This document shows, piece by piece, positions 7,410-16,361 of a DNA stretch of 63,876 nucleotides. Source of the stretch: Deltaproteobacteria bacterium (lineage in GTDB: Bacteria > Desulfobacterota > Desulfobacteria > Desulfobacterales > SpSt-501); NCBI GenBank assembly GCA_016219005.1, contig JACRCN010000037.1, forward strand, positions 1 through 63,876, given 5' to 3'. The position numbers and the translations under genes were made by a program. The notes under the pieces were generated by a model. The model was not told the DNA's origin, did not search any database, and saw nothing but the letters and a program-made list of their open reading frames with translations. Position 1 is the first letter of the stretch; each line of letters begins with the position of its first letter.

Positions 7410-8702
7410 TTATTCCAGTTCAAAAGCCCGCTCGCCGTGGACGGCGCCGTCCAGGCCCGTGATTTCGTTCTCTTCACCCACCCGCAGGCCGCCGGTCAGC
7501 GCCTTGGTGACATAGACCAGGACCAGGGTGCCGATGGCGGTAAACCCGGCGGTGGCCAAAATGGAGACGATCTGCACCAACAATTGCTTCGGGTTGCCAA
7601 AGAACAGCCCCGTGCCGGCGGCGTTGATCGCCGGATCCGCAAAAAGTCCCGTGGCCAGGGCGCCCAGGGTGCCGCACATGCCATGGACCCCGAAGGCGTC
7701 CAGGGAGTCGTCGTAGCCGAGCTTGTGCTTGAGCCTGGACACGGCGAAAAACCCGAGGCACCCGGCCGCAAGCCCGATGAGGATGGAGGCCCCGACGCCC
7801 ACGAACCCGGCTGCCGGCGTGATCGCCACCAGCCCGGCGACGACCCCGGAGGCGATGCCGAGCACGGTCGGCTTCCTGGTGACGACCCACTCGGTGAACA
7901 TCCACGCCAGTGCCGCCGCGGCGGCCGAGGTGTTGGTGACCAGAAAGGCCGAACCGGCCAGACCGTCGGCAACCAGCGCGCTGCCGGCGTTAAACCCGAA
8001 CCAGCCGAACCACAGCAGTGCTGCGCCCAGGGCGGTCAGCGCGATGCTGGAAGGGAACATGGCCTCCTTGCCGTAGCCGATGCGCTTGCCCAGCACCCGG
8101 CAGAGCACCAGTCCCGCTACCCCGGCGTTGATGTGCACCACCGTGCCGCCGGCAAAATCCAGCGCGCCCATCGTGGCCATCCAACCCTTGCCCCACACCC
8201 AGTGGGCGATGGGCGTGTAGATGCAGGTTACCCACAACACGGTGAACACGATCCAGGAGGAAAACTTCATGCGATCGACGATCGATCCCAGCACCAGGGC
8301 CACCGTGATGCAGGCAAAGGTCATTTGGAACAGCGCAAACACGTTGGTGGGGATGGTCCCCTCCAGGCTCGCCGGGGTGATCCCCGACAAGAAAATAAAG
8401 TCCAGTCCGCCGATGATGCCGCCCACATCCGGCCCGAAAGCCAGGCTGTAGCCCCACAAGACCCAGACCACGCTGGTCAGGCAGTAGGCGACGAAGGTCA
8501 TGGCCAGGGTGTTCAGAAGGTTCTTATAGCGCGACATGCCGCCGTAGAAAAGAGCCAGCCCCGCCGGCGTCATCATCATCACCAGCGCCGTGGACACGAT
8601 CATCCAGGCCGTGTCCCCGGAGTTCAGGCCGTCGGCTGCCCAGGCCGGGGAAAGCGGAAGCGCAAGGAGCATGGTAACCGTCATTAACCGGATGCGTTTC
8701 AT
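7410..8702 (-). CDS. amtB: Ammonium transporter, Amt family
   Basis: A 430-aa protein with a cleavable signal peptide (ending AWA|ADG near residue 23) and eleven predicted membrane helices. It conducts ammonium or ammonia into the cell. The conserved twin histidines of the pore are seen in GGTVVHINAG (about residue 168) and DAFGVHGMCG (about residue 315). The tail after the last helix (GLRVGEENEITGLDGAVHGE) is the conserved cytoplasmic segment that meets PII. It starts 44 bases after glnD with a GAGGAGG ribosome-binding site and is followed by glnB, so GlnD, AmtB and PII are probably made from one transcript. Confidence 0.96.
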   Translation of the reverse strand: MKRIRLMTVTMLLALPLSPAWAADGLNSGDTAWMIVSTALVMMMTPAGLALFYGGMSRYKNLLNTLAMTFVAYCLTSVVWVLWGYSLAFGPDVGGIIGGLDFIFLSGITPASLEGTIPTNVFALFQMTFACITVALVLGSIVDRMKFSSWIVFTVLWVTCIYTPIAHWVWGKGWMATMGALDFAGGTVVHINAGVAGLVLCRVLGKRIGYGKEAMFPSSIALTALGAALLWFGWFGFNAGSALVADGLAGSAFLVTNTSAAAAALAWMFTEWVVTRKPTVLGIASGVVAGLVAITPAAGFVGVGASILIGLAAGCLGFFAVSRLKHKLGYDDSLDAFGVHGMCGTLGALATGLFADPAINAAGTGLFFGNPKQLLVQIVSILATAGFTAIGTLVLVYVTKALTGGLRVGEENEITGLDGAVHGERAFELE

Positions 8703-8746
8703 TTTGTCTCTATTCCTCCTCTGGTAAGTTTGCTACCCCATTTTCG

Positions 8747-11362
8747 TTACGCGATGTTCGGCAGCCGCGCCATGACGGCCTCCTTAACGGCCGCGACACG
8801 GTCGGCGGCATCCACTTTCTGGCCGGTGATGTCCCGCACGTAGAAGACATCCACCACTTGATCGACCTTGGTGGCGATCTTCGCCACCCAGATGTCCAGC
8901 CCGCAGCGGAAGAGGGCATCCGCGATGCTGAAGAGCAGGCCGGGGAAATCGTAGGCGAACACCTCGACGATGGTGAAGAAACTGGAGCTGGTGTTGTCGA
9001 CCCGCACGCGATGGGCGCGTCTGGCCGTGCGCGGCTTGGTGTACTGGGGCGATTCGAGGCGCGGCCTCAGCGCGGCGGAAAGATCCAGCTTCCCGGCGAG
9101 GACCGCCTTGAGGTTGTCTTCGGCCCGGCGCCACCTGTCGTCCTCGAAAATCAGGTCCGGCGGCGGGGTCACTTCGAAGACGTCCAGGGCCGTGCGGTTG
9201 TGCCAGGTGAACACCTGGACGTCCAGGATGTTGATGCTGTTCAGGGTGAAGACGCCGGCCATGCTCGCCATGAGCCCCGGGCGGTCCTTGGCGCAGATGG
9301 TCACGGTGCGGGTCTTGCCGTCGGGCGAGGGCGCGACGGTCCAGATGAAATCGCGCTCACCCAGCCTCCCGAACAGACGGATGTGCTCCACGATCCTCTC
9401 GGCCGGGACCGACAGGAGATAGCGCGGGGAAAGCGCGGGGAACAACCGCTCCTGTTCCTGGCGTTCGGCGGCGGAGCGGGCCGAGGCGAATATCGCCTCG
9501 CGCTTGCGCTCGACGGCCTCCACCGCAGCCGCCGAGGCCAGCTCGCCTTTTTCCAGGGTGTTGAGCACCTTGAAAAAAAACTCCCGCAGCAGGTGGGAGG
9601 TCCAGTTGTTCCAGGCCGCCGGCCCCGTGGCCATGGAATCGGCCACCGTCAGCAGGTAGAGCATTTTAAGCCGCTCGACGTCCTTGACCCGGCGGGCGAA
9701 GACGATGGCGGTTTCTTCGTCGTGGATGTCGCGGCGGGTGGCGGTTTTGATGAGGGTGAGATGCTCGCGCACCAGAAACGCCGCCGTGTCGACCTCGGCC
9801 GGGGTGAAGCCCCGTGCGGCGAGGACCCCCCGGGTCAATTCGGCACCCCGGCTCGAATGATCATACTCGGTCTCGCCCTTGCCGATGTCGTGCAGCAGCG
9901 CTGCCCAGAACAGCGGGGTCTTGTTCTTCAACTCGCGATAGATCCTGGCGCAGAGCGGCTCGGCCTCGGCACCCTCCCCGGCGAGTTGCGTGATGGTCTG
10001 GACGGTCCGCAGCAGGTGTTTGTCCACGGGGTACAGGTGGTATTCGTCGTATTGAATCCGGTTGGTGACGAACTGAAACTCCGGGATGAATGCCGCCAGC
10101 AGGCCGGTCGTCAGCATGTCATCGAGGGCGCTCGCGGCCGAGGCCGGCGCAAGCAGGATGCGCTCGAAGCTCCGTACGGTCTCCGGTGCTGCGCGAAAGG
10201 CCGGGTCCACCAGGTAGGTGAACTCCCGCACCAGACGCTTCGCCTCCGCGCTCAGCGGCGCCTTGAGCACGACACTTTCCTCGAAGATGCGGATGAGCAG
10301 CTCGGGCCGCTTCAGGATCGCCTCCGGGCGCGCGAAGTTCAGCAGCCCCCCGTCGACGATTTCGATTCCATCCATCGGGCTCTTGGGTGTCGTGGGGCGC
10401 CGCCGCTTGCGTTTGTTTTCCAGGCCGAGCTCGTGCAGCAGCATGAGGTGCTGGTGTTTGATCGAATCCATCCGGGCATGGAGATCGCCCAGGAAGCGCT
10501 CCACCGGCTGCTGCCCGGATTCCTCCCGGTACCGGAACCGCTCGGCGAGCTTGATCTGGTTTTCGAAGTGCAGCTGGTCGGTCTTCCGGCCGCAGAGATG
10601 ATGCAGGTGGTTGCGGACGTTCCACACGAAATCCAGGGCCTCCCAGAGGCTCTGGTATTCGGCGTGGGAGAGCAGCCCCAGGTACTCGAGATCCCGGGTC
10701 TGGCGCAGGTCGTATTCGAGTCGCGCAAGCCAGACCATCGTGTGGTAGTCCCGCAGCCCGCCCTGGCCCTCCTTGAGGTTCGGTTCCAGCAGATACGCGG
10801 AGTCCCCATAGTGGGCGTGGCGGCCGTGCGTGTAGGCCATCAGCTCTTCGAGAATGCGGCCGGAGTGTTTGCGGATGACTTTTTCGCGGAGTTGCACCAT
10901 CAGCTCGGAGAACAGCATCGACATGCCGCAGATGAAACGGGCGTCCAGGATGGGTGTCAGAACGTTCAGGTCCTTGGCGGCCAGGGACAGGCACTCCTTA
11001 AGCGAGCGGGTGGCGTAGCCGACGTCCATCCCGATGTCCCAGAGCGGGTAGATCATCTCCCGGATCAGGTTTTCGGCCTGGGAGGGGACGCGTTTGCCGA
11101 AGAGAAACAGCAGGTCGACGTCGGAGTAGAGGCACTGCTCCTCCCGGCCATAGCCGCCGAGAGCGATGATGACGTAAGGGTTCTTGTTGATTTCCAGCCG
11201 GGGTCCGATCATGCTTGTCTCGAAGGCCTGCTCGAAATAGTCGTCCAGCGCGCGGGAGTGCTGCTTCAGGAAGTCGGGCTGCTTGCCCCGCAGAAAGCGG
11301 TCGGTCAGTTCCGCCACTTTTTCCTGCAAGGACTGGGTCGCCTGATCATGTGCGCCGCGCAT
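8747..11362 (-). CDS. glnD: PII uridylyltransferase/uridylyl-removing enzyme
   Basis: An 871-aa bifunctional sensor of glutamine that uridylylates PII under nitrogen limitation and removes the group under excess. Domains in order: nucleotidyltransferase with GGYGREEQCLYSDVDLLF (about residues 69-86), a GlnD-type helical linker, an HD hydrolase domain with LLHDIGKG (mid-protein), and two C-terminal ACT domains that bind glutamine. A longer reading to 11446 is possible, but the predicted sigma-54 promoter at 11406-11421 would start the transcript near 11395, inside it, so the start MRGAHDQ at 11362 is preferred. It is the first gene of glnD-amtB-glnB-glnA. Confidence 0.95.
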   Translation of the reverse strand: MRGAHDQATQSLQEKVAELTDRFLRGKQPDFLKQHSRALDDYFEQAFETSMIGPRLEINKNPYVIIALGGYGREEQCLYSDVDLLFLFGKRVPSQAENLIREMIYPLWDIGMDVGYATRSLKECLSLAAKDLNVLTPILDARFICGMSMLFSELMVQLREKVIRKHSGRILEELMAYTHGRHAHYGDSAYLLEPNLKEGQGGLRDYHTMVWLARLEYDLRQTRDLEYLGLLSHAEYQSLWEALDFVWNVRNHLHHLCGRKTDQLHFENQIKLAERFRYREESGQQPVERFLGDLHARMDSIKHQHLMLLHELGLENKRKRRRPTTPKSPMDGIEIVDGGLLNFARPEAILKRPELLIRIFEESVVLKAPLSAEAKRLVREFTYLVDPAFRAAPETVRSFERILLAPASAASALDDMLTTGLLAAFIPEFQFVTNRIQYDEYHLYPVDKHLLRTVQTITQLAGEGAEAEPLCARIYRELKNKTPLFWAALLHDIGKGETEYDHSSRGAELTRGVLAARGFTPAEVDTAAFLVREHLTLIKTATRRDIHDEETAIVFARRVKDVERLKMLYLLTVADSMATGPAAWNNWTSHLLREFFFKVLNTLEKGELASAAAVEAVERKREAIFASARSAAERQEQERLFPALSPRYLLSVPAERIVEHIRLFGRLGERDFIWTVAPSPDGKTRTVTICAKDRPGLMASMAGVFTLNSINILDVQVFTWHNRTALDVFEVTPPPDLIFEDDRWRRAEDNLKAVLAGKLDLSAALRPRLESPQYTKPRTARRAHRVRVDNTSSSFFTIVEVFAYDFPGLLFSIADALFRCGLDIWVAKIATKVDQVVDVFYVRDITGQKVDAADRVAAVKEAVMARLPNIA

Positions 11363-11405
11363 GCCGAATCTACCTTTTCCTTTCCGAACGTTCCCACGGA
11401 TATTG

Positions 11406-11421
11406 AGCAAGGCCCGTGCCA
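11406..11421 (-). promoter_or_regulatory. Sigma-54 promoter of glnD
   Basis: Read leftward the sequence is TGGCAC-GGGCC-TTGCT, a full match to the sigma-54 consensus TGGCAC-N5-TTGCW with the invariant GG and GC in correct -24/-12 spacing. Transcription would begin near 11395, leaving about 33 bases before the GlnD start at 11362. Two palindromes that could bind the activator lie 100-150 bases upstream. Confidence 0.85.
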
Positions 11422-11500
11422 GTATGTTTTGAATAGAATAATACAAATGTTTTCAGTGGATTGCCTTGATTTCGGGGCGACGGGTGGGGTCCGTTATAGA

Positions 11501-11546
11501 TTACATTTTTGTAAAAAAATAAAATTTTAATATTACATTATTGTAT
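11501..11546. promoter_or_regulatory. Paired TTACA-N4-TGTAA palindromes upstream of glnD
   Basis: A perfect TTACA-TTTT-TGTAA lies at 11501-11514 and a near-perfect TTACA-TTAT-TGTAT at 11533-11546. Their starts are 32 bases apart, about three helical turns, and they centre about 113 and 145 bases upstream of the predicted sigma-54 start. This is the normal position and phasing for enhancer sites of an NtrC-type activator. The motif differs from the classical enterobacterial NtrC site. A related site lies upstream of the glutamate synthase promoter. Confidence 0.55.
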
Positions 11547-11572
11547 TAAAACGACCGGGCGGGGGGGCGGGC

Positions 11573-14461
11573 TCAGCGTTCCCGGAAGACGGCCTTCCAG
11601 ATCCGGCGGATGCGCTGCTGCAGGCGGTCGAACTTTTCCGCGGGGACGGTGGCGGGCTTCGCCTGCAGGCTCAACTGGTGGGCGGCCGCACGGTAGATCA
11701 GGTAGGCGTGCTTGAGGACGTGGGCCGTGACCTCGTTCAGCACCGTCGCGCCGATCAGGGTTTGGATCAGGCGCACGTTGTCGGTCCACTGCACCAGTTC
11801 CGGGTGGCGGTGGGCGAGGCGCAGGACCAGGTACTGGACCAGAAACTCGATATCGACCATCCCGCCCGGGTCCTGCTTGAGGTCGAAAACGCCGGCTTCG
11901 GGCCGGCTGCGCTCCCGGCGCATGCGCTCGCGCATCTCGATGACATCGGCGCGCAGCCGGGTCGTATCCCGGCGCCGGGCGAGGGTCTGCGCGCGGATCG
12001 AATCGAAGCGGGCGGTGATCGCCGCCTCCCCGCTCACCGCCCGTGCCTTGATGAGGGCCTGGTGCTCCCAGGTCCAGGCTTCGTTCAGCTGGTAGTCGCC
12101 GAAGGCCTCGACGTGTCGGACGAGGATGCCGGAGATCCCGCTCGGCCGCAGGCGGGTGTCGATCTCGTAGACCTTGCCGGCGCGGGTGTGGGAGGTCAGG
12201 ATGTGGATCACGCGCTGGCCCAGGCGGTTGAAAAACTGTGCGGTATCGATCGGCCGCGGCCCGCCGCGCGTCGGTCCGTCCACGCCCGTGTGCAGAAACA
12301 CGAGGTCCAGGTCCGAACCGTAGCCGAGTTCGAGCCCGCCGAGCTTGCCGTAGGCGATGACGGCGAAGCCCCGCTCGCAGGGCCGGCCGTCCAGGCGGCA
12401 GACAGGGGTTCCGTGCCGTTCCACCAGGTGGTCCCAGGCAAGGTCCACGACGGCGTTGACGGCGATCTCGGCGATGTCCGAGAGAAAGTCGCTCACCCGC
12501 ATGAGCGGGAGCCTCCCGGTTACGTCCGCCGCTGCAACCCGCAGGACGTTGCTCTGTTTGAAGATGCACAGCTCTTCGATCTGGGATTCCAGGTCGTCGG
12601 GCGGGGCCTGGGCCAGGCGGCGCCGGATGTCGGCGGCGAGCGCATCGCGGTCGGGCGCGCGGTAGAGGGTGCGCGAGTCGAGCAGCTCGTCGAGGAGCAC
12701 CGGGTGCTGCGCGAGAAACGAGGCGATCCAGGGGCTGGCGTCGGCCAGTTTGACCATGTGCCGCAGAGCGGCAGGGTATTCCAGGAGCAGCGCGAGGTAG
12801 CTGGTGCGCCGCTCCACGGTCCGGACGAGGTCCAGGATGCGCCTCAGGGCGCTGAGCGGCTGGGAGGCGTGGGACGCCTCGCGCAGAACCAGCGGGATCA
12901 GCCGATCCAGGCGCTGGCGGCCGGTCAGGCTCAAGGCCCGGGTTTCCGCGTCGCTGCGTAGGTGGTCGAGCAGGCGCAGCACCTCCTCCGGCTCGCCGTA
13001 GCCGATCCGCGTGAGGATCTCGGCGGCCCGGGTAACGCCGGCCGCCTGCGTCCAGATCGTGTCCAGCTCGCGTGCGCCGGCGGATTCGTGCGCTTCCCCC
13101 TCGGGCTCGTCGAGCAGCATCTGGAAATGGCCGTGGACCGCATGGCGGTGCCCCTCTAGGGAGGCCGTGAAAGCCGCGGCGGTGTCGAACCCCATGGCGG
13201 TGGCCAGGCGCGTCATCCCGGCAGCTTCCCGCGGCAAATCGTGGGTCTGCTGATCGGCGGCCTCCTGCAGGCGGTGCTCGACGTTGCGCAGAAACACATA
13301 AGCGGCGTCGAGTTCGCAACGGGTGTCCTCGGAAATGGTGCCGCGCTCCGCCAGAACGGCGAGGACCTTCCGGATGCCGCGCTCCTGCAGGTCCGGGGTC
13401 ACCCCGCCGCGGATCAGCTGAAAGATCTGGCCGAAGAACTCGACTTCGCGGATGCCGCCCGGGCCGAGCTTGATGTTGCGTTCCAGGCCCTTGCGCGCCA
13501 CCTCCTGGGTGATCATCAGTTTCATGGCGCGCAGGGACTCGAAGGCGCCGAAGTCGAGGTAGCGGCGGTAGACGAACGGCTGCAGCCGACGCAGCAAGTC
13601 TTCCCCCGCCGGCCGGTCCCCGGCCACCGCGCGCGCCTTGATCCAGGCGTAGCGTTCCCAGTCGCGTCCCTGTTCCTGGTAGTAGCTCTCCAGGGCCTCA
13701 AAACTCATGACCAAAGGGCCGTTGTCGCCGAAAGGGCGCAGGCGCAGGTCCACCCGGAAGACGAACCCGTCGGCCGTCGGGTGGCCGATCACCTGGATCA
13801 GTTTGCGGGCAAGGCGGGTGAAGAAGTCGTCGTTGGCTACCGACCGGTCGGTCTCGCGGGTTTCCCCTGGGCCGGGATAGGCGAAGATCAGATCGACGTC
13901 CGAGGAGAAGTTGAGCTCGCCGGCCCCGAGCTTGCCCAGCCCCAGGACCACGAGAGCCTGCGGGCGGCCGTCGGCGCCGGCCGGGACCCCCTGCTCGGCG
14001 CTTTGCCAGCGGGTTAGCCAGGCCAGGGCTTGATCCAGGCAGGCTTCGGCCAGGGCGGAGAGGTCGGCGGTGGTTTCGGCAAGGTCGGCCAGGCCGACGA
14101 GGTCGCGCCAGGCGATACGGACCATCTCGCGTCGTCGGAAGCGGCGCAGGCGGAGACCTAGATCCGCGGGCTCCGCGACTCCATCCAGGGCGCGCGAAAG
14201 CCTGGCGGCGCATTCGCCCGCGCCGGAGGTGCGCTGCAAATCCCCGCTGTCGGTCAGATCCGCCAGGAGCCGGGGATGGCGGGCGCAGCACTCGGCGACA
14301 AAGTCGCTGAACGCGAGCACAGCTGCGAGCTGGCGGTGGAACTCCGGTTCATCCGGCAGTGCGACCCCGGCCTCCCGGCAGGCCTCGCGCAGCCGGCTCG
14401 TTTTGGCATCCGCATCTGCCTGCATGATATCCGGCAGCCGATCCACGGGGTTCATGCTCAT
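11573..14461 (-). CDS. glnE: Glutamine synthetase adenylyltransferase/deadenylase
   Basis: A 962-aa bifunctional enzyme that adenylylates GlnA when glutamine is plentiful and removes the AMP when it is scarce, under PII control. Two GlnE nucleotidyltransferase domains are seen. The N-terminal one has LGKLGAGELNFSSDVDLIF (about residues 175-195), the C-terminal one YGKLGGLELGYGSDLDLVF (about 695-715), and both keep the metal-binding D-x-D. Helical PII-uridylyltransferase-type domains follow each. Length is full for the family. It starts 28 bases after the M48 protease gene and is separated from glnD by the AT-rich region holding the glnD promoter. Confidence 0.95.
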   Translation of the reverse strand: MSMNPVDRLPDIMQADADAKTSRLREACREAGVALPDEPEFHRQLAAVLAFSDFVAECCARHPRLLADLTDSGDLQRTSGAGECAARLSRALDGVAEPADLGLRLRRFRRREMVRIAWRDLVGLADLAETTADLSALAEACLDQALAWLTRWQSAEQGVPAGADGRPQALVVLGLGKLGAGELNFSSDVDLIFAYPGPGETRETDRSVANDDFFTRLARKLIQVIGHPTADGFVFRVDLRLRPFGDNGPLVMSFEALESYYQEQGRDWERYAWIKARAVAGDRPAGEDLLRRLQPFVYRRYLDFGAFESLRAMKLMITQEVARKGLERNIKLGPGGIREVEFFGQIFQLIRGGVTPDLQERGIRKVLAVLAERGTISEDTRCELDAAYVFLRNVEHRLQEAADQQTHDLPREAAGMTRLATAMGFDTAAAFTASLEGHRHAVHGHFQMLLDEPEGEAHESAGARELDTIWTQAAGVTRAAEILTRIGYGEPEEVLRLLDHLRSDAETRALSLTGRQRLDRLIPLVLREASHASQPLSALRRILDLVRTVERRTSYLALLLEYPAALRHMVKLADASPWIASFLAQHPVLLDELLDSRTLYRAPDRDALAADIRRRLAQAPPDDLESQIEELCIFKQSNVLRVAAADVTGRLPLMRVSDFLSDIAEIAVNAVVDLAWDHLVERHGTPVCRLDGRPCERGFAVIAYGKLGGLELGYGSDLDLVFLHTGVDGPTRGGPRPIDTAQFFNRLGQRVIHILTSHTRAGKVYEIDTRLRPSGISGILVRHVEAFGDYQLNEAWTWEHQALIKARAVSGEAAITARFDSIRAQTLARRRDTTRLRADVIEMRERMRRERSRPEAGVFDLKQDPGGMVDIEFLVQYLVLRLAHRHPELVQWTDNVRLIQTLIGATVLNEVTAHVLKHAYLIYRAAAHQLSLQAKPATVPAEKFDRLQQRIRRIWKAVFRER

Positions 14462-14489
14462 CCGATCGTCCGGCGGGTCCGTGTGCGCC

Positions 14490-15827
14490 TTAACGGACGT
14501 AGCCCCATTGACGCAAACGCTGGTAGGCGTGCTGGGCGTACTGGCCTTCGGACACTTTCTGCAGGTAGCGGCGGTAGTCCTGGGCCGCCTGGGGCTGGCG
14601 GTTCATGCCCTCCTGGGCATAGCCCTGGAAGAAGATCACGTGGGGATTGCCGGGCATCAGCCGCTCGACGGTGTTGAATTCCTGGTAGGCGCCCTCATAG
14701 TCCTTGGTGTGCAGCCGGGCGAAGCCGCTCAGGTGGTGGCCCTGGGCTTCCTGGGGGTAGGCGGCCTTGGCTTGGTCGGCGTAGCGCAGTCCCTCCGCGT
14801 AATCCTTCTGGGCGATCCGGCAGGTGGCCATCATCACCAGGCCGGCATAGTCGTTGGGGCTCTGCCGCAGGGCGTTGCCATAGTGCTGTTCGGCCTCCCC
14901 GTACTTTTTCACCCTTACGAGGGACTGGCCCTTCTCGAGCTCATCGATGGTGCCCTGCATGGCCCGCAGGCGGGCCGTGCTGTCCATGAATCGCTCGCGG
15001 TAGATGGGGTAGTCCTTGGCCTGCGGATACTGGGTGCGCACGGTGTCGACCGCGGTCTGGTAGCGCTCGTCGCTCATCGGGTGGGTGGCAAAGAAGATTT
15101 CGACCCCGCTCGGTTTGCTCTTGGAAAGGCTGCGCAGCATGTCCATCAGGCCCACCATGCCGGCGGGCCCGTAGCCGGCGCGCACCATGTACTCGGTCCC
15201 CAGGGCGTCCGCCTGGCGTTCGTTGTCGCGACTGTAGGAGGCGAGCAGGGCGCCGGCCCCGATGCCCCCCAGCTGGGAGGTGATCTGGCCGAAACCCGGG
15301 GCTGCGGCGCCGGCCAGGATCGAGAACCCGCCGACCACGGCCTGGCTCAGCATGCCCTTGGACATGGCCGAGGCGGTGTGGCGGGCGTTCACGTGGCCGA
15401 TTTCATGCCCCAGCAGGGCGGATAGCTCGGCCTCGTCGTTGAGCTTCAGGAGAATGCCCCGGGTGCAGGCGATGCTGCCGCCCGGGAAGGCATAGGCGTT
15501 GACGTAGGTGGCGTTGACCACGCGGAACGAATACGGCATCAGGCTCCGGTGGGTCCGGGGCGTCATCGCCCTGCCCACCTGGTTCACGTAGGCGTTCAGG
15601 GCGCTGTCCTGGGTCGCCCCGTAGTCCGACGAGAACTGCATGGGCGAATATTGCCGGTCCATCTGGATCTCCTCCTCCTCGGAGACCATCATCAGCTGGC
15701 TTTCGCCGGTGACCGGGTTGGTGGCGCAGCCGGCGGCGGCAGCGGCGGCCGCGATACCCGTCAGCCGCATGAACTGACGGCGGGTCAGCCCGTATCGATA
15801 CCCCAGGGCAACATCGCATGACTTCAT
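14490..15827 (-). CDS. M48 family metalloprotease with TPR domain (BepA-like lipoprotein)
   Basis: A 445-aa periplasmic protease. The N terminus has a twin-arginine-like motif RRQFMRLTG (residues 16-24), an alanine-rich hydrophobic core and a lipobox ending at C34, so a lipid-anchored, possibly Tat-exported protein is predicted. The zinc site is HEIGH at 141-145 with a downstream glutamate in NERQADALG. The C-terminal third carries TPR-like helices. The layout matches BepA/YfgC, which assists outer-membrane protein assembly and degrades misfolded LptD or BamA. The ATG at 15827 has a strong AGGGGAGGAAGGG upstream. It is the first gene of the leftward unit with glnE, an association without obvious functional logic. 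Confidence 0.9.
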   Translation of the reverse strand: MKSCDVALGYRYGLTRRQFMRLTGIAAAAAAAGCATNPVTGESQLMMVSEEEEIQMDRQYSPMQFSSDYGATQDSALNAYVNQVGRAMTPRTHRSLMPYSFRVVNATYVNAYAFPGGSIACTRGILLKLNDEAELSALLGHEIGHVNARHTASAMSKGMLSQAVVGGFSILAGAAAPGFGQITSQLGGIGAGALLASYSRDNERQADALGTEYMVRAGYGPAGMVGLMDMLRSLSKSKPSGVEIFFATHPMSDERYQTAVDTVRTQYPQAKDYPIYRERFMDSTARLRAMQGTIDELEKGQSLVRVKKYGEAEQHYGNALRQSPNDYAGLVMMATCRIAQKDYAEGLRYADQAKAAYPQEAQGHHLSGFARLHTKDYEGAYQEFNTVERLMPGNPHVIFFQGYAQEGMNRQPQAAQDYRRYLQKVSEGQYAQHAYQRLRQWGYVR

Positions 15828-15986
15828 CCCTTCCTCCCCTGAAAGAGCGCGGAAACGTGCGCGATCGAAATGGATGGACCTGCAACACGCCGTCAAAATT
15901 TATAAAAGATATCCGTGGGCGTGTCAAAGGGAAGTTGAGCCAATGGAATCGACACCATCAACGGCCGCCCCTCCGCACCCGGCTGC

Positions 15987-16000
15987 TTACAAAATTGTAG
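15987..16000. promoter_or_regulatory. TTACA-N4-TGTAA-type site upstream of glutamate synthase
   Basis: TTACA-AAAT-TGTAG, one mismatch from perfect symmetry, has the same half-sites and spacer as the two palindromes upstream of glnD. It lies about 180 bases before the predicted sigma-54 start. A shared activator for both nitrogen promoters is inferred. Confidence 0.45.
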
Positions 16001-16145
16001 CCTTTGCCGCCATTCCGACCCCTGCGATCGGTTTTCAATTGACTCCGCGATTTTTTTATTTCATAATGCCCATTCTGTTGTCTGTTGCAGCCCTCTTGTG
16101 TTCCCGGGTGCTTACCGGCGCCCACGCTGCTTCGGTTCGAGCGCG

Positions 16146-16161
16146 TGGCACACGGATTGCT
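16146..16161 (+). promoter_or_regulatory. Sigma-54 promoter of the glutamate synthase operon
   Basis: TGGCAC-ACGGA-TTGCT matches the sigma-54 consensus fully with correct GG/GC spacing. Transcription would start near 16172, giving a leader of about 190 bases before the first gene at 16362. Confidence 0.8.
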
Positions 16162-16361
16162 TGTCAAAGCAGATGGGGTGGTATCCGCAGGGGGGGAGGC
16201 TTCACGGGGTTAGCCTGGGAAAGCCCTGGTGGCCCGCCGCACCAGTCCCCGCATCGAATTGGCCCATCCGGTCGTGCCGCGCTTCACCCGCAGACTCGTT
16301 CCGGTGCGTGCACAGAGCAACAATTCGCCGTCGGTTGATTCTCAATATTAAGGAGAGTTCC

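Larger units (their letters stand above)
15828..16361. other. Divergent regulatory region, M48 protease / glutamate synthase
   Basis: These 534 bases hold no gene. They contain a TTACA-N4-TGTAG palindrome at 15987-16000, a sequence matching the sigma-54 consensus in full at 16146-16161, and a leader of roughly 190 bases before the first glutamate synthase gene. The leader can form hairpins (for example around 16210-16240), but I could not match it to a known riboswitch or glutamine-sensing RNA. Confidence 0.5.

Noticed and set aside
8858-11530. Very long open frame on the plus strand opposite glnD (and similar ones opposite glnE, amtB and glutamate synthase)
   Set aside because: High-GC third-position bias opens the antisense frame; composition is low-complexity (many G, A, R, D, P repeats) and no domain is recognisable, while the minus-strand genes are unmistakable.
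11538-13319. 593-codon minus-strand frame overlapping glnE
   Set aside because: Out-of-frame translation of glnE; arginine- and proline-rich with no motif.
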